Shown piece after piece: positions 35,385 through 43,918 of a DNA stretch of 64,000 nt. The stretch is from Rhizobiaceae bacterium (GTDB taxonomy: Bacteria > Pseudomonadota > Alphaproteobacteria > Rhizobiales > Rhizobiaceae), in the NCBI GenBank assembly GCA_029212415.1, contig JARGOF010000004.1, positions 124,001-188,000 on the forward strand, given 5' to 3'. The first letter of the stretch is position 1; each line of letters starts with the position of its first letter. The notes below the pieces were generated by a model. It had not been told where the DNA came from and ran no database searches. It saw nothing but the letters and a program-made list of their open reading frames with translations. The translations under genes and the position numbers were made by a program.

Positions 35385-37592
35385 ATGACATCACCTGCAT
35401 TGAGAACACTATTGGGCGCAACAGCGCTGGGCACAATTTGTCTTGTCGCTTTGCACGCCGGCGCCCAAGACTATTTGAATACCGAAACACGGGTGAAAGG
35501 CACGGGTGTATCCGATAACGGCTCGGTGGTGATCGGCAATACGGATCCGCTGGATGGCGGCACATCCAGTCATGCAATGGTCTGGACCGAAGCCACCGGG
35601 TTCAACACGCTGGGCGGCGTCACGCGCGGTATTTTGTTCAAGCTCGATGCGCTGGGCATTTCCGGCGACGGTACAGTGATCACTGGCACCGCGAATAATG
35701 CCATCTTTGATTCCGACATCACCGGCAACCGCGCCTATCGCTGGAGCGATGCAGGCGGTTTTCAGGACCTTGGCTCACTCGGCTCCAACAATTCAAGTGG
35801 CCTGGGCATTTCGGCCGATGGAAATGTCATTGTCGGCAGTTCCTATGATGGCGCCGGGCGGTTGCGTGCGATGCGCTGGACGAGCGGGGGCGGCATGCAG
35901 AGCCTTGGCCAGCTTGATGACGATGAAGTTTCGGCATCGGCCTACGCGACCTCCGGTGATGGCGCTCTTGCCGTCGGTATTTCTTCAGGGTTCAACGCGC
36001 CAACGATCCCCCGCGCTTTCTCCTGGACCGAAGACACAGGCATGGTGGCGCTGGCAACCCTTGATGGCGGAAGCTCCAATGCTTTGGACGTGTCCTACGA
36101 TGGCAGAGTTATCGGCGGCAGTTCCCTCTTTGAAACGCGCCAGGTGGCGGTTCGCTGGGTCGATGGTGCTGTCTCAGCCCTTGGCCAGACAGATCGCGGC
36201 TCAATCGCCTATGGCGTGTCCGGCAATGGGCAGGTCCTGGTTGGCGACATTGCCGATCCAGGTTATCCCTCCGGCTTTCGCTGGGACGTGACCACCGGCC
36301 TTGTCAGTGTCGAGGAATGGTTGCGCCAGAGCGGCGTAACAATTTCTGATGGCAGCACCTACACGGCACGCGCGACCAATTGTGACGGAAGTGTCGTGGT
36401 TGGCAGCACCTTTCCAGTCGGATACGGCCCCTTCCCCCGTTCTGATCTATACATAGCACGTGGCAATGGCACTGGCCCTTCAACCTGCAATTATGCCACC
36501 GATACGTCTGGCGGCGAAGGTGGCAGCGATGGTGGCGGTGACGGTGGCGATGGTGGCGATGGCGGCGATGGCGGGGGCACAGGCGATGGCGGGGGCACAG
36601 GCGGCGGGGACACAGGCGGCGGGGACACAGGCGGCGGTGATGGCGGCAGCGGTGGCGTGGGTCTTATCACCATGACCGACCTGACCGCGACATTGGGCAA
36701 TGCCGCAGCGACAAATGCAACGATTACCAACGGCCTGGGCCTGCTGCTGAACGGCGCGGGCAGCAGACCTTTGGACCGGCGTGCGCCCGATGGACGCAAT
36801 ATTGCATGGACCAGCGGGGACCTAGGGCGTGACAATCATGGCGCGCGCGATGGAACGGTGGCTCTCGGCGAAATTGGTATTGGACGCAATTTTGGGGCGG
36901 TACAGATCAACGGCGCCGTCGGCATTGCAGGCAACAACCAGAGTACTGCCTATGGAGGGAACACCGATGTCTTGACGGGCTACGCCAAGCTTGAAACCAT
37001 CGGCCAGCTATATACTTCAAATACAGGCAGCATATGGGGCGTGCTGACCGGAACCGCACTCATCGGCGGCGCTGACATCACGCGCAACTATCGGGCCAAT
37101 GGCGGTCTGGTTTCGAGTTCCACAGGCGAGACCGACATTACCGGCTTCGGCATCCGCGGTCGTTTGCAGTGGGAGAACTTTGTGCCCTATGTTTCACCCT
37201 ATCTTGAAGGGTCATACGCACGCGGTTGCATGGACGGCTACACGGAAAGCGGCGGCGCGTTTCCGGCCAGTTTCAACAAGCTGTGCGACACCTCAACACA
37301 AGCCCGTATCGGTGTTGATGCGCGTGTTCCAGTGACCGAGACTGTCAATGTGATCGGCACATTGGAGGCTGCACATCGTTTTGAATCTGCCGGCAACAAC
37401 GTCACGGGCGAGGTCATAGGCCTTGGCACATTCGATTTTTCCGCCGCTCCTTACGAACAAAACTGGGTGCGCGCCGGTCTGGGTGTAGAGTTGAATTTTG
37501 GCGACGCGACCTTCTCGATTGTCGGCAATGTCACCAGTCCCGGCGAGACCACGAGCACCTGGATCGCAGCGAACCTGCGCACGATGTTTTGA
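35385..37592 (+). CDS. HAF-repeat autotransporter (type Va secretion)
   Basis: 735 residues. A signal peptide covers 1-27 (ending HAGAQDY). Residues about 30-365 contain six HAF-type repeats of about 45-50 residues, each with a W-[ST]-x-x-x-G-[FM]-x-x-LG core followed by S-x-DG-x-V-x-GSS. A Gly/Asp/Ser linker occupies about 376-425. The C-terminal autotransporter beta-barrel runs from about 440 to 735 and ends in Phe, as outer-membrane barrels do. The passenger would be exposed on the cell surface; function unknown. GGGGG precedes the ATG. It is divergent from the PDZ-type sensor kinase. Confidence 0.9.
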   Translation: MTSPALRTLLGATALGTICLVALHAGAQDYLNTETRVKGTGVSDNGSVVIGNTDPLDGGTSSHAMVWTEATGFNTLGGVTRGILFKLDALGISGDGTVITGTANNAIFDSDITGNRAYRWSDAGGFQDLGSLGSNNSSGLGISADGNVIVGSSYDGAGRLRAMRWTSGGGMQSLGQLDDDEVSASAYATSGDGALAVGISSGFNAPTIPRAFSWTEDTGMVALATLDGGSSNALDVSYDGRVIGGSSLFETRQVAVRWVDGAVSALGQTDRGSIAYGVSGNGQVLVGDIADPGYPSGFRWDVTTGLVSVEEWLRQSGVTISDGSTYTARATNCDGSVVVGSTFPVGYGPFPRSDLYIARGNGTGPSTCNYATDTSGGEGGSDGGGDGGDGGDGGDGGGTGDGGGTGGGDTGGGDTGGGDGGSGGVGLITMTDLTATLGNAAATNATITNGLGLLLNGAGSRPLDRRAPDGRNIAWTSGDLGRDNHGARDGTVALGEIGIGRNFGAVQINGAVGIAGNNQSTAYGGNTDVLTGYAKLETIGQLYTSNTGSIWGVLTGTALIGGADITRNYRANGGLVSSSTGETDITGFGIRGRLQWENFVPYVSPYLEGSYARGCMDGYTESGGAFPASFNKLCDTSTQARIGVDARVPVTETVNVIGTLEAAHRFESAGNNVTGEVIGLGTFDFSAAPYEQNWVRAGLGVELNFGDATFSIVGNVTSPGETTSTWIAANLRTMF
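36510..36660 (+). repeat. In-gene Gly/Asp-rich microrepeat (autotransporter linker)
   Basis: About 150 bp of GGCGATGGC and GGGGACACAGGCGGC units encode (GGD)n, GDGGGT and GGGDT repeats joining passenger and barrel. Nearly identical units occur in tandem, so the length is likely to vary between strains by slippage in multiples of three. Confidence 0.85.
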
Positions 37593-37820
37593 AGCGGATC
37601 ACACCAGTCTCATGACAGCGTCACGTTGGCGTTTGAGCTTGTGCGAGAGCGGGCCGCTGGTCGCAGCAGACACACGCACCATGGCGCTTCTTATCGTCAA
37701 CGCAGGCCTGTTGCGTGCCGATTGAGACAGCAACTTCACGAAACGCGTTTCCCCTGGCAAACGCTCTTGTCATAGACCGAAAAAATGGACCAAAGGAATG
37801 GCTTGATCACAACGGATACT
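37593..37820. other. Convergent intergenic region, nothing recognised
   Basis: 228 bp between the autotransporter (+) and the Gfo/Idh gene (-). No convincing terminator hairpin with a T-run and no gene were found. Confidence 0.4.
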
Positions 37821-38864
37821 CTAGCCTTTACAATCGACTGTCTGCGATCTGCGCTCAACAATCGAACGATAGATGTGTTCTGCAACAATCGACGCAGAAA
37901 GCCCGGCTTGCGCCGTGTCATCGGGAGGAACGGATCCCCGGACCACCTTCAACCAGTGTCGGTGATGAGATTGCCCAAGCGGTTCCTGATTGAGTGTAGC
38001 CGATTGCCAGTCAGCCGGGCCATGCTTGCGACTTTTGCTGAACAGGGCTGCCCCCTCATTCGTGCGCAGCCACACTGTTCCATCTTCAAAGTAGACTTCC
38101 AGTCTGAACCGGTCAGTGCCTGAAACTTCGGTCCAACTCATCTCATGGGTCGCATTGAAACCGGCAGCAAGTTCATAAATGGCGACGACATTATCCTCCA
38201 GCGTCATGCGAACCTCCTCCCCGTCCTCGAGGCGGCACTGTGGTTTCATTGTCGAAGAATAGGCAGATACGGCGGCAATCGGCCCAAACAAATGTTGCAC
38301 GAGGTCAATCCCGTGCACACCCAATTGCATGACGACCCCGCCGGCAACGTTTTTCGGATCATACAACCAGGTCGCCCAGCCAGCTCCAGAGGTCGCATTG
38401 CGCATTCTGACCGAATGGATTTTACCGAATGCCTTCTTGTCGATTTGTTCCCGCAGCCAGCGCACTTCGGGAAAATATCGGTGCATGAAACTGACCGAGA
38501 GCCGGGCTGACGAACGCTCTGCCGCAGCTATGATTTCGCCGCATTCGCCCGTGTTCATGGCCATCGGCTTTTGCAGCAGTACGCATTTGCCTGCATCGAG
38601 CGCAGCGATGGCCAACGGCTTGTGGGTGGCGTCGGGCGTCGCGATGACGACGCCCTCAATCATTGGATCTTGAAGGACCGTGTCAAAATCGACACTTGCC
38701 TTGGCAATCTGCAATTCTTCGGCCCGCTGTTTTGTTTTACTCAGGTTTCGGCCGACCAATGTAGTGATGTCAGCGCCACCTGCAGCGCGAATGCCATCAA
38801 TGTGGTATTCGCTGATAAAGCCGGCGCCAATGATGGCGACGGACACCTGCTTGCCCCCGCTCAT
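37821..38864 (-). CDS. Gfo/Idh/MocA-family oxidoreductase, left arm of sulfatase island
   Basis: 347 residues. The Rossmann motif VAIIGAGFISEYHIDGIRAAG is at 8-28. The usual catalytic E-K-P motif reads Q-K-P (VLLQKPMAMNTGE near 90), and GGVVMQLGVHGIDLVQHLFGP near 180 is the dimer/active-site region. These enzymes oxidise or reduce sugars and inositols with NAD(P). It begins 3 bp after the end of the second permease, last in the left operon. With the lactonase in the right arm, it could oxidise an imported sugar to a lactone. Confidence 0.88.
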   Translation of the reverse strand: MSGGKQVSVAIIGAGFISEYHIDGIRAAGGADITTLVGRNLSKTKQRAEELQIAKASVDFDTVLQDPMIEGVVIATPDATHKPLAIAALDAGKCVLLQKPMAMNTGECGEIIAAAERSSARLSVSFMHRYFPEVRWLREQIDKKAFGKIHSVRMRNATSGAGWATWLYDPKNVAGGVVMQLGVHGIDLVQHLFGPIAAVSAYSSTMKPQCRLEDGEEVRMTLEDNVVAIYELAAGFNATHEMSWTEVSGTDRFRLEVYFEDGTVWLRTNEGAALFSKSRKHGPADWQSATLNQEPLGQSHHRHWLKVVRGSVPPDDTAQAGLSASIVAEHIYRSIVERRSQTVDCKG

Positions 38865-38867
38865 CGC

Positions 38868-39635
38868 CTATTCCCCATGCCAGCGTCCAATCCACTTTCG
38901 GATCATCCATACGATGATTCCGTCGGTGATCAGGTTCAGGGCACCGATCAGCAGTATCCCGACAACAATCACATCCACATTGCCCAGCTGTCGGGCATGC
39001 ATGATCATATAGCCGAGCCCCTTGTCGGCAGCGATCAGTTCTGCCGCGACAAGCACGCCGAAACTCAATCCCCATGCAATCCGGATGCCGGTTGCCAGAT
39101 CCGGCGCGGCACCCGGGATGGCCACCTTCATCAGCAATCCGACACCCTTTAACCCGAAGGTTTGCGCTGCTCGCAAAAGCACCGGATCGACGCTGATCAC
39201 CCCCCTGTAGGCGGCTGTAACCACGGGAAAGAATGCCCCCAGAAATATGATGAAAAACTTCGAGGGTTCTCCAAGTCCAAACCAGATGATGGCCAGAGGT
39301 ATCCACGCAAGCGGCGGTATTGGTCTGAACAACTCGATCAGCGGCAAGAACAGGAAACTGGCAAATTTGTACCAACCGGCCGCAATGCCGATAATGATTC
39401 CGGCAAGGGCGCCCAGCAGGAAACCAACCAGGACACGATACAGGCTCCAACCGATATGCTGGATCACATCAACGCGATCGAGCTTTTCAAATGCACTTTC
39501 GATGGCAAGCGTGGGGCTGGGAAATATGGCGGCGTTGATAACGCCGCTGCGCGCCGCAAATTCCCAAATGAGCACAACCGCAAGCGTTCCGGTCAAGCCC
39601 CAAAGGATATCGGACAAGGAGATTCGGCTGCTCAT
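38868..39635 (-). CDS. Sulfonate/nitrate-type ABC importer permease 2 (SsuC/TauC family)
   Basis: A 255-residue BPD_transp_1 permease with six TM helices. The EAA-type cytoplasmic loop reads AAQTFGLKGVGLLMKVAIPGAAPDLATGIRIAWG near 140-175. The AWIPLAIIWFGLGEPSKFFIIFLGAFFPV segment is typical of SsuC/TauC/NrtB relatives. It overlaps permease 1 by 4 bp. Two permeases rather than one homodimer subunit is a variation within this family. Confidence 0.92.
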   Translation of the reverse strand: MSSRISLSDILWGLTGTLAVVLIWEFAARSGVINAAIFPSPTLAIESAFEKLDRVDVIQHIGWSLYRVLVGFLLGALAGIIIGIAAGWYKFASFLFLPLIELFRPIPPLAWIPLAIIWFGLGEPSKFFIIFLGAFFPVVTAAYRGVISVDPVLLRAAQTFGLKGVGLLMKVAIPGAAPDLATGIRIAWGLSFGVLVAAELIAADKGLGYMIMHARQLGNVDVIVVGILLIGALNLITDGIIVWMIRKWIGRWHGE

Positions 39636-40423
39636 CGGCGCACGTCCTCAAGTCCCGTATCCCAGGGCACCAGCACTTTTTCCATCCGTGCCAGGCCGGA
39701 AGAAATCAGAAAGCCGATAACACCGATGATCAGCATGCCCACAATGGTCACTTCGCTTCGGTAAAAGGTTCGCGCCTCCATGATCAGCGCTCCAAGGCCC
39801 TCAATGGTCCCGATCATTTCGGCGCCCACAATCACCATGAAACCCACGCCCAACGCCATGCGTGCACCGGCGAAAATTCTCGGCAATGCAGCGGGAAGTA
39901 TGACGGTCCAGTAAAGCGCCGCACCTTTGACGCCGAACACCCGGGCGGCATTGATCAACCCCTTGTCGACATATTTCACGCCGGCAATGACATTTGAAAT
40001 CATGGTCCAGAAACAGCCATAAGCGATCAAGATAACCTTGGTGAGTTCACCGGTGCCAAACCAGACGATCACCAGAGGCAAGAGACTCAACGTGGCGATG
40101 GAGCGGCCGAAAACGATCAGCGGATTGGTCAATTTCTCCAAGATGGGAACCCGGCCAATGAGAAACCCCAGCGGGATGGCCAGCAAAATCGCTGCAATAT
40201 AGCCCTGGGCAATTCTTTCAACTGTCGTTTGAACATGAACCCAGATGGTCAGGCCTCGCGGGAAACCAACCACGGAAAGCTCGACAAAACCCTTTGCGAT
40301 TTGCGACGGTGCCGGAAAACGGTAGGGCTTGAGGTAGCCATTTGTGGTCGCGTACTCCCACGCCAGCAACAGCGATATGAAAACCGCAGCAGTATAGACA
40401 ATGCGTTTCAGCTGTTCGCTCAA
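39632..40423 (-). CDS. Sulfonate/nitrate-type ABC importer permease 1 (SsuC/TauC family)
   Basis: 263 residues with six TM helices and the loop AARVFGVKGAALYWTVILPAALPRIFAGARMALG near 145-178. SLLPLVIVWFGTGELTKVILIAYGCFWTMISNVI is the family's mid-segment. It overlaps the ATPase stop by 4 bp at its start and permease 2 by 4 bp at its end. It works with permease 2, the adjacent ATPase and the binding protein at 44924-45988 in the opposite arm. Confidence 0.92.
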   Translation of the reverse strand: MSEQLKRIVYTAAVFISLLLAWEYATTNGYLKPYRFPAPSQIAKGFVELSVVGFPRGLTIWVHVQTTVERIAQGYIAAILLAIPLGFLIGRVPILEKLTNPLIVFGRSIATLSLLPLVIVWFGTGELTKVILIAYGCFWTMISNVIAGVKYVDKGLINAARVFGVKGAALYWTVILPAALPRIFAGARMALGVGFMVIVGAEMIGTIEGLGALIMEARTFYRSEVTIVGMLIIGVIGFLISSGLARMEKVLVPWDTGLEDVRR

Positions 40424-41190
40424 GATGACAAGCCTTCCCAGATCTGTTTGTAGAGGGCATTGAATTGAGGGGTCGTGCGATCACGGGGCCGCGGCAATGT
40501 GACTTCAATATCCATGTGCACACCCAGAGGGTGCGGTGCCAGTACGATGATGCGGTCAGAAAGGACGAGCGCCTCGTTGATTGAGTGGGTTACGAAGAGG
40601 ACGGTTTTCTTTTTCACCTCCCATATACGCAACAACTCATCCTGCAATTCTATTCGCGTCAGTTCATCCAGTGCGCCGAAGGGTTCATCCATCACCAGAA
40701 TTTCAGGGTCCATGGCCAATGCCCGCGCAATCGCCACCCGCTGCTGCATTCCGCCGGAAAGCTCACGGGGATAGCTGTTGGCTGCGTGGGCAAGGCCTAT
40801 CAACTCCAACAATTGGTGAACAAGCTGCTTTTTTTCAGCTTTTGACAGGTTGGAACTGCGACATCCAAATTCGATATTGCCAGCGGCGGTCAGCCACGGG
40901 AACAGGGCGTGCTGTTGAAAAACGACGCCCTGCCCCTGCCCAGGTCCATCGACTTTTTTTCCGGCAATGACCGTTTCTCCCGAACTGGCAGCGACCAATC
41001 CTGCCGCAATGTTCAAGAGTGTGGTCTTTCCACAACCACTGCGTCCGACAATCGAAACGAACTCGTTCCTTTTAATGCCAATGTTAATGTCTTCAAGCAC
41101 AATGAATCCATTGTCCTGCGAACCAAAACGCTTGCCGACATTGCGAAATTCTATATAGGCTGACTGAGCATTTGTCTCAAAATTGGTCAT
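40420..41190 (-). CDS. Sulfonate/nitrate-type ABC importer ATPase (SsuB/TauB family)
   Basis: 256 residues from ATG 41190 (MTNFETNAQS); the frame extends 18 codons upstream without similarity. Walker A is GRSGCGKTT near residue 49, the Q-loop VVFQQHALFPWL near 92, the signature ELSGGMQQRVAIARALA near 143, Walker B ILVMDEPFGALD near 168 and the H-loop FVTHSINEALVL near 203. The short Q-loop with HALFPW is typical of the Ssu/Tau/Nrt group. It is the first transporter gene of the left operon, 91 bp after the sulfatase. Confidence 0.94.
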   Translation of the reverse strand: MTNFETNAQSAYIEFRNVGKRFGSQDNGFIVLEDINIGIKRNEFVSIVGRSGCGKTTLLNIAAGLVAASSGETVIAGKKVDGPGQGQGVVFQQHALFPWLTAAGNIEFGCRSSNLSKAEKKQLVHQLLELIGLAHAANSYPRELSGGMQQRVAIARALAMDPEILVMDEPFGALDELTRIELQDELLRIWEVKKKTVLFVTHSINEALVLSDRIIVLAPHPLGVHMDIEVTLPRPRDRTTPQFNALYKQIWEGLSS

Positions 41191-41281
41191 GGTCTTGATC
41201 CACAGATGCGAAAAGCCGATTTGCAGGCGGACTTTGATTTCCAAGCCGTCATCAGGTTCATTGTATCGGTCCTTCCAGCAT

Positions 41282-42763
41282 CTATTCCATCTTTCGCACT
41301 TCAGCCGCCTTGCCTGGCGGCGGCGTGAAGACCAGCGCGCCCTCTTCGATCAAAGCCTTGCGCCCACCAAATTGTTCAACTTTTGCTGACTGTGCAGCCT
41401 TGGCCGCCAAATCAACAGTTACCGGATCGCATATTTGTTTCAGGTGTTCGATCATGGCTGCCAGCACGTCCCGATGAACCGGCAAACCGGACAGATCCTT
41501 CATTTCGTCAGGATCATTTTCAAGATCAAAAAGTTGCGGCGCATAATCGACATGCAGGATCAGTTTGTATTTGCCCTGATGCAGGACAAAGGACCCACCT
41601 GTCGTGCCGGTGGCATGATACTCGGCAAACATCGGGCGATCAGGAGGAAGGTCCTGCAAAAGGGAACTTCCTGGCAGATCTGCGTCGGCGTCGGCCAACG
41701 GCACGCCCACTGATTCAAGCAATGTGGGGAAGAAGTCGACATGGGAAACCAACCTGTCTTCTTCGGTGCCCGGTTCGATGTCCGGTCCGCACATGACCAG
41801 AGGAACCTTGATCGCACCCTCATAAACACAGGATTTACCGAAAAGCCCCTGCGCACCGAGCATTTCACCATGATCAGAGGTATAGATCAGACGCAAATCG
41901 CCCAGATCAAGCGACTCCAGCTCCCCCAAAACCTCTCCTATCTGATTGTCGACATGTGCCACCAATCCATAATAGGCCTTGCGGATTCGTCGCAACAGAT
42001 CGCCGTCCTGTATTTCCCGGGTGCCCATGATATGGCGCAAGTGGACCGTTGACGGATGTTCGCTGCGCTGCCCTGGCAGATAGTTGGCAGGCAGTGTGAT
42101 GTCTTCCAATTTGATTTGTGCATCAATATGCGGTGGCACCAAAAACGGCGGATGGGGACTGGCATAGGAAACAAACAGAATCCAGGGCTGCTGTGATGGA
42201 CTGGCGGCCTGTTCACGCAGCCACGTGATGGCGTTATTGGTGATGTCGCGGTCATATTGCTGATAGACAGTCGAACCAATACCTGATTGCTCCGTGTAGA
42301 GTTCCCATTGACCGACAGCGGGCAACTCACCTTCCACTGCGCGCAGCAACATGGCGGTACCTCCCCGCTTGTTGAGAATGTGCATCGGGATCCGCTCTTC
42401 GCTGAACCCGTTGTCATCTTCGCCACTGCGAAAATGAAGTTTGCCAACGGAGACGACGCGACGGCCTTCAGCACGGGCGCGGTGCATCCAGCTTGTCACC
42501 TCACCGTCGTAAACCAGCACATTGTCAAAATAGCCGGTTTCGTGGGGAAAGCGGCCTGTTGCGATTGCCGCGCGGGAAGGACAGCACAGCGGACTGGCAC
42601 AATAGGCATTGGTAAACCGCTTGCCACGGCGTGCGATTGAATCGATCGCCGGCGTCAAGGCCGCCTTGTCACCGTAGCAACCAGCGGCAGCGTATGCGTG
42701 ATTGTCAGCGATAAATACAATGGTGTTGGTTGGTTTGATCTGGGCCAATGGGGTTTCACTCAT
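41282..42763 (-). CDS. Type I sulfatase (choline-sulfatase-like), left arm
   Basis: A 493-residue arylsulfatase/alkaline-phosphatase-superfamily enzyme that hydrolyses a sulfate ester. The formylglycine signature is C60-C-P-S-R-A-A-I-A-T-G; Cys60 is the residue to be converted. Metal-binding sites are FIADNHAYAAAGCYG near 20 and YTSDHGEMLG near 305; SVGKLHFRS near 107 supplies the active-site Lys and His. The first acidic pair is Asp-Asn rather than Asp-Asp. No signal peptide, so it is cytoplasmic and acts after import. It is paralogous to the right-arm sulfatase. Confidence 0.92.
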   Translation of the reverse strand: MSETPLAQIKPTNTIVFIADNHAYAAAGCYGDKAALTPAIDSIARRGKRFTNAYCASPLCCPSRAAIATGRFPHETGYFDNVLVYDGEVTSWMHRARAEGRRVVSVGKLHFRSGEDDNGFSEERIPMHILNKRGGTAMLLRAVEGELPAVGQWELYTEQSGIGSTVYQQYDRDITNNAITWLREQAASPSQQPWILFVSYASPHPPFLVPPHIDAQIKLEDITLPANYLPGQRSEHPSTVHLRHIMGTREIQDGDLLRRIRKAYYGLVAHVDNQIGEVLGELESLDLGDLRLIYTSDHGEMLGAQGLFGKSCVYEGAIKVPLVMCGPDIEPGTEEDRLVSHVDFFPTLLESVGVPLADADADLPGSSLLQDLPPDRPMFAEYHATGTTGGSFVLHQGKYKLILHVDYAPQLFDLENDPDEMKDLSGLPVHRDVLAAMIEHLKQICDPVTVDLAAKAAQSAKVEQFGGRKALIEEGALVFTPPPGKAAEVRKME

Positions 42764-42822
42764 CCGTTAATGGTGTGCAATTTCATTGTTGCTGGATTGG
42801 TTTGACAGATGGGGTTCCATGT

Positions 42823-43746
42823 TCACTTCCTGGTATCGAGTGGCTGAACCACGTCGCCATTGAGGTCGGCCATGATACCCGAAAGCACCGGCAAAAATGA
42901 CCGTCCGTATCCCTTGTTGTTGGCATAACGATAAATCTCAAACACGCTCGATCCCATGAATGAAGACGCTTCGGTTCGGCGCGCGAGTTCGCTGTAGTAG
43001 GAAATGTCCTTCATCGCGGTTTCCAGATGCCCCTGAAGCTGACTGGAATCACCGTTCAAAGACCAGGGCATCATCTGTTGAAACATCCGGCTGTTGGCAC
43101 CGGATGAAGACACGACATCAAACAGGGTTTGCAAATCGACATCGAGTCTTTTTGCCATGGCGACGGCCTCGGCAATCACGGCACAGTTTCCCAGCGTGAT
43201 GAAGTTGTTCAAAATTTTGCAGGTTCCGCCGGACCCGACCGGTCCGGTGCGGATCATATTCTCTGCGAAACAGCCGATAATGGGCGCAACCGTGTCGACC
43301 GCCTCCTGCGGACCGCCGACATAACATCCAAGCTTGCCTGCCTCGGCCTCCTTTGGGGACCGGCCAAGCGGCGCGTCGAGAAACGCCACACCGCGCTTTT
43401 CAAGCAGCCCCGCCATTTCTTGTGAGGCATCAGGGAACGTCGTGGTCGTGTCGACAATGATCATGCCCTCACGAAGTTCGTCGGCCAGGCCGTTTTCCCC
43501 GAAAATGGTTTCGCGCACAATTTCGGTGCCAGGCAAACAAAGAAACACCACATCCGACTGGGCGGCAACCTGCGCAGCAGAAGCAACCTCTTTGGCTCCG
43601 CGTTGGACAAGGTCTTCAACCGGCTTTCTGTTCCTGTGGGCAATGGTGACGAGAGGATATCCGCCTTTCTCAATGATGTTCTTGGCGATGCCGTGCCCCA
43701 TCAGGCCAGCACCGATAAATCCTACTCGAAGCCTGCGATCACTCAA
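42823..43746 (-). CDS. Beta-hydroxyacid dehydrogenase with sulfolactaldehyde-reductase-like motif, left arm
   Basis: A 307-residue NAD(P)-dependent enzyme of the 3-hydroxyisobutyrate dehydrogenase family. The Rossmann motif GFIGAGLMGHGIAKN is at 9-23 and the catalytic Lys177 is in GGTCKILNNFI. The substrate loop reads DAPLGRSPKEAEAGKL where most relatives have DAPVSGG. Arg129, Asn180 and Lys177 line up with a constant offset of 6 to Arg123, Asn174 and Lys171 of E. coli YihU (sulfolactaldehyde reductase, from memory), in which Arg123 and Asn174 contact the sulfonate. It is first in the left operon, divergent from the GntR gene. Confidence 0.85.
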   Translation of the reverse strand: MSDRRLRVGFIGAGLMGHGIAKNIIEKGGYPLVTIAHRNRKPVEDLVQRGAKEVASAAQVAAQSDVVFLCLPGTEIVRETIFGENGLADELREGMIIVDTTTTFPDASQEMAGLLEKRGVAFLDAPLGRSPKEAEAGKLGCYVGGPQEAVDTVAPIIGCFAENMIRTGPVGSGGTCKILNNFITLGNCAVIAEAVAMAKRLDVDLQTLFDVVSSSGANSRMFQQMMPWSLNGDSSQLQGHLETAMKDISYYSELARRTEASSFMGSSVFEIYRYANNKGYGRSFLPVLSGIMADLNGDVVQPLDTRK

Positions 43747-43889
43747 ATCAATACCTCACCGTTGCAGAAACATGCGCAGCCAATCGTCCCGGCCAACGTT
43801 TCTGAAATTCACTGACAGTCCTGTGATTTCATGGCACGCCTCATGAGAGGCATCAGGAATGTTGCAGAAGGCTAAATATATGGTTGACT

Positions 43890-43905
43890 AAATGTCAAGA
43901 CATTT
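43890..43905. promoter_or_regulatory. GntR (HutC/UTRA-type) operator between the two island arms
   Basis: AAATGTCAAGACATTT is a perfect 7-2-7 inverted repeat located 14 bp upstream of the GntR start and 144 bp upstream of the left-arm dehydrogenase. It resembles the T-G-T-C-x-x-G-A-C-A class of GntR operators. TTGACT at 43884-43889 directly abuts it and may be a -35 element. Autoregulation with control of the divergent arm is the simplest reading. Confidence 0.65.
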
Positions 43906-43918
43906 CCATATTGCCTGA

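Noticed and set aside
36491-36835. Proline/serine-rich minus-strand frame inside the autotransporter
   Set aside because: It is the complement of the Gly/Asp repeat. The plus-strand frame has signal peptide, HAF repeats and barrel.
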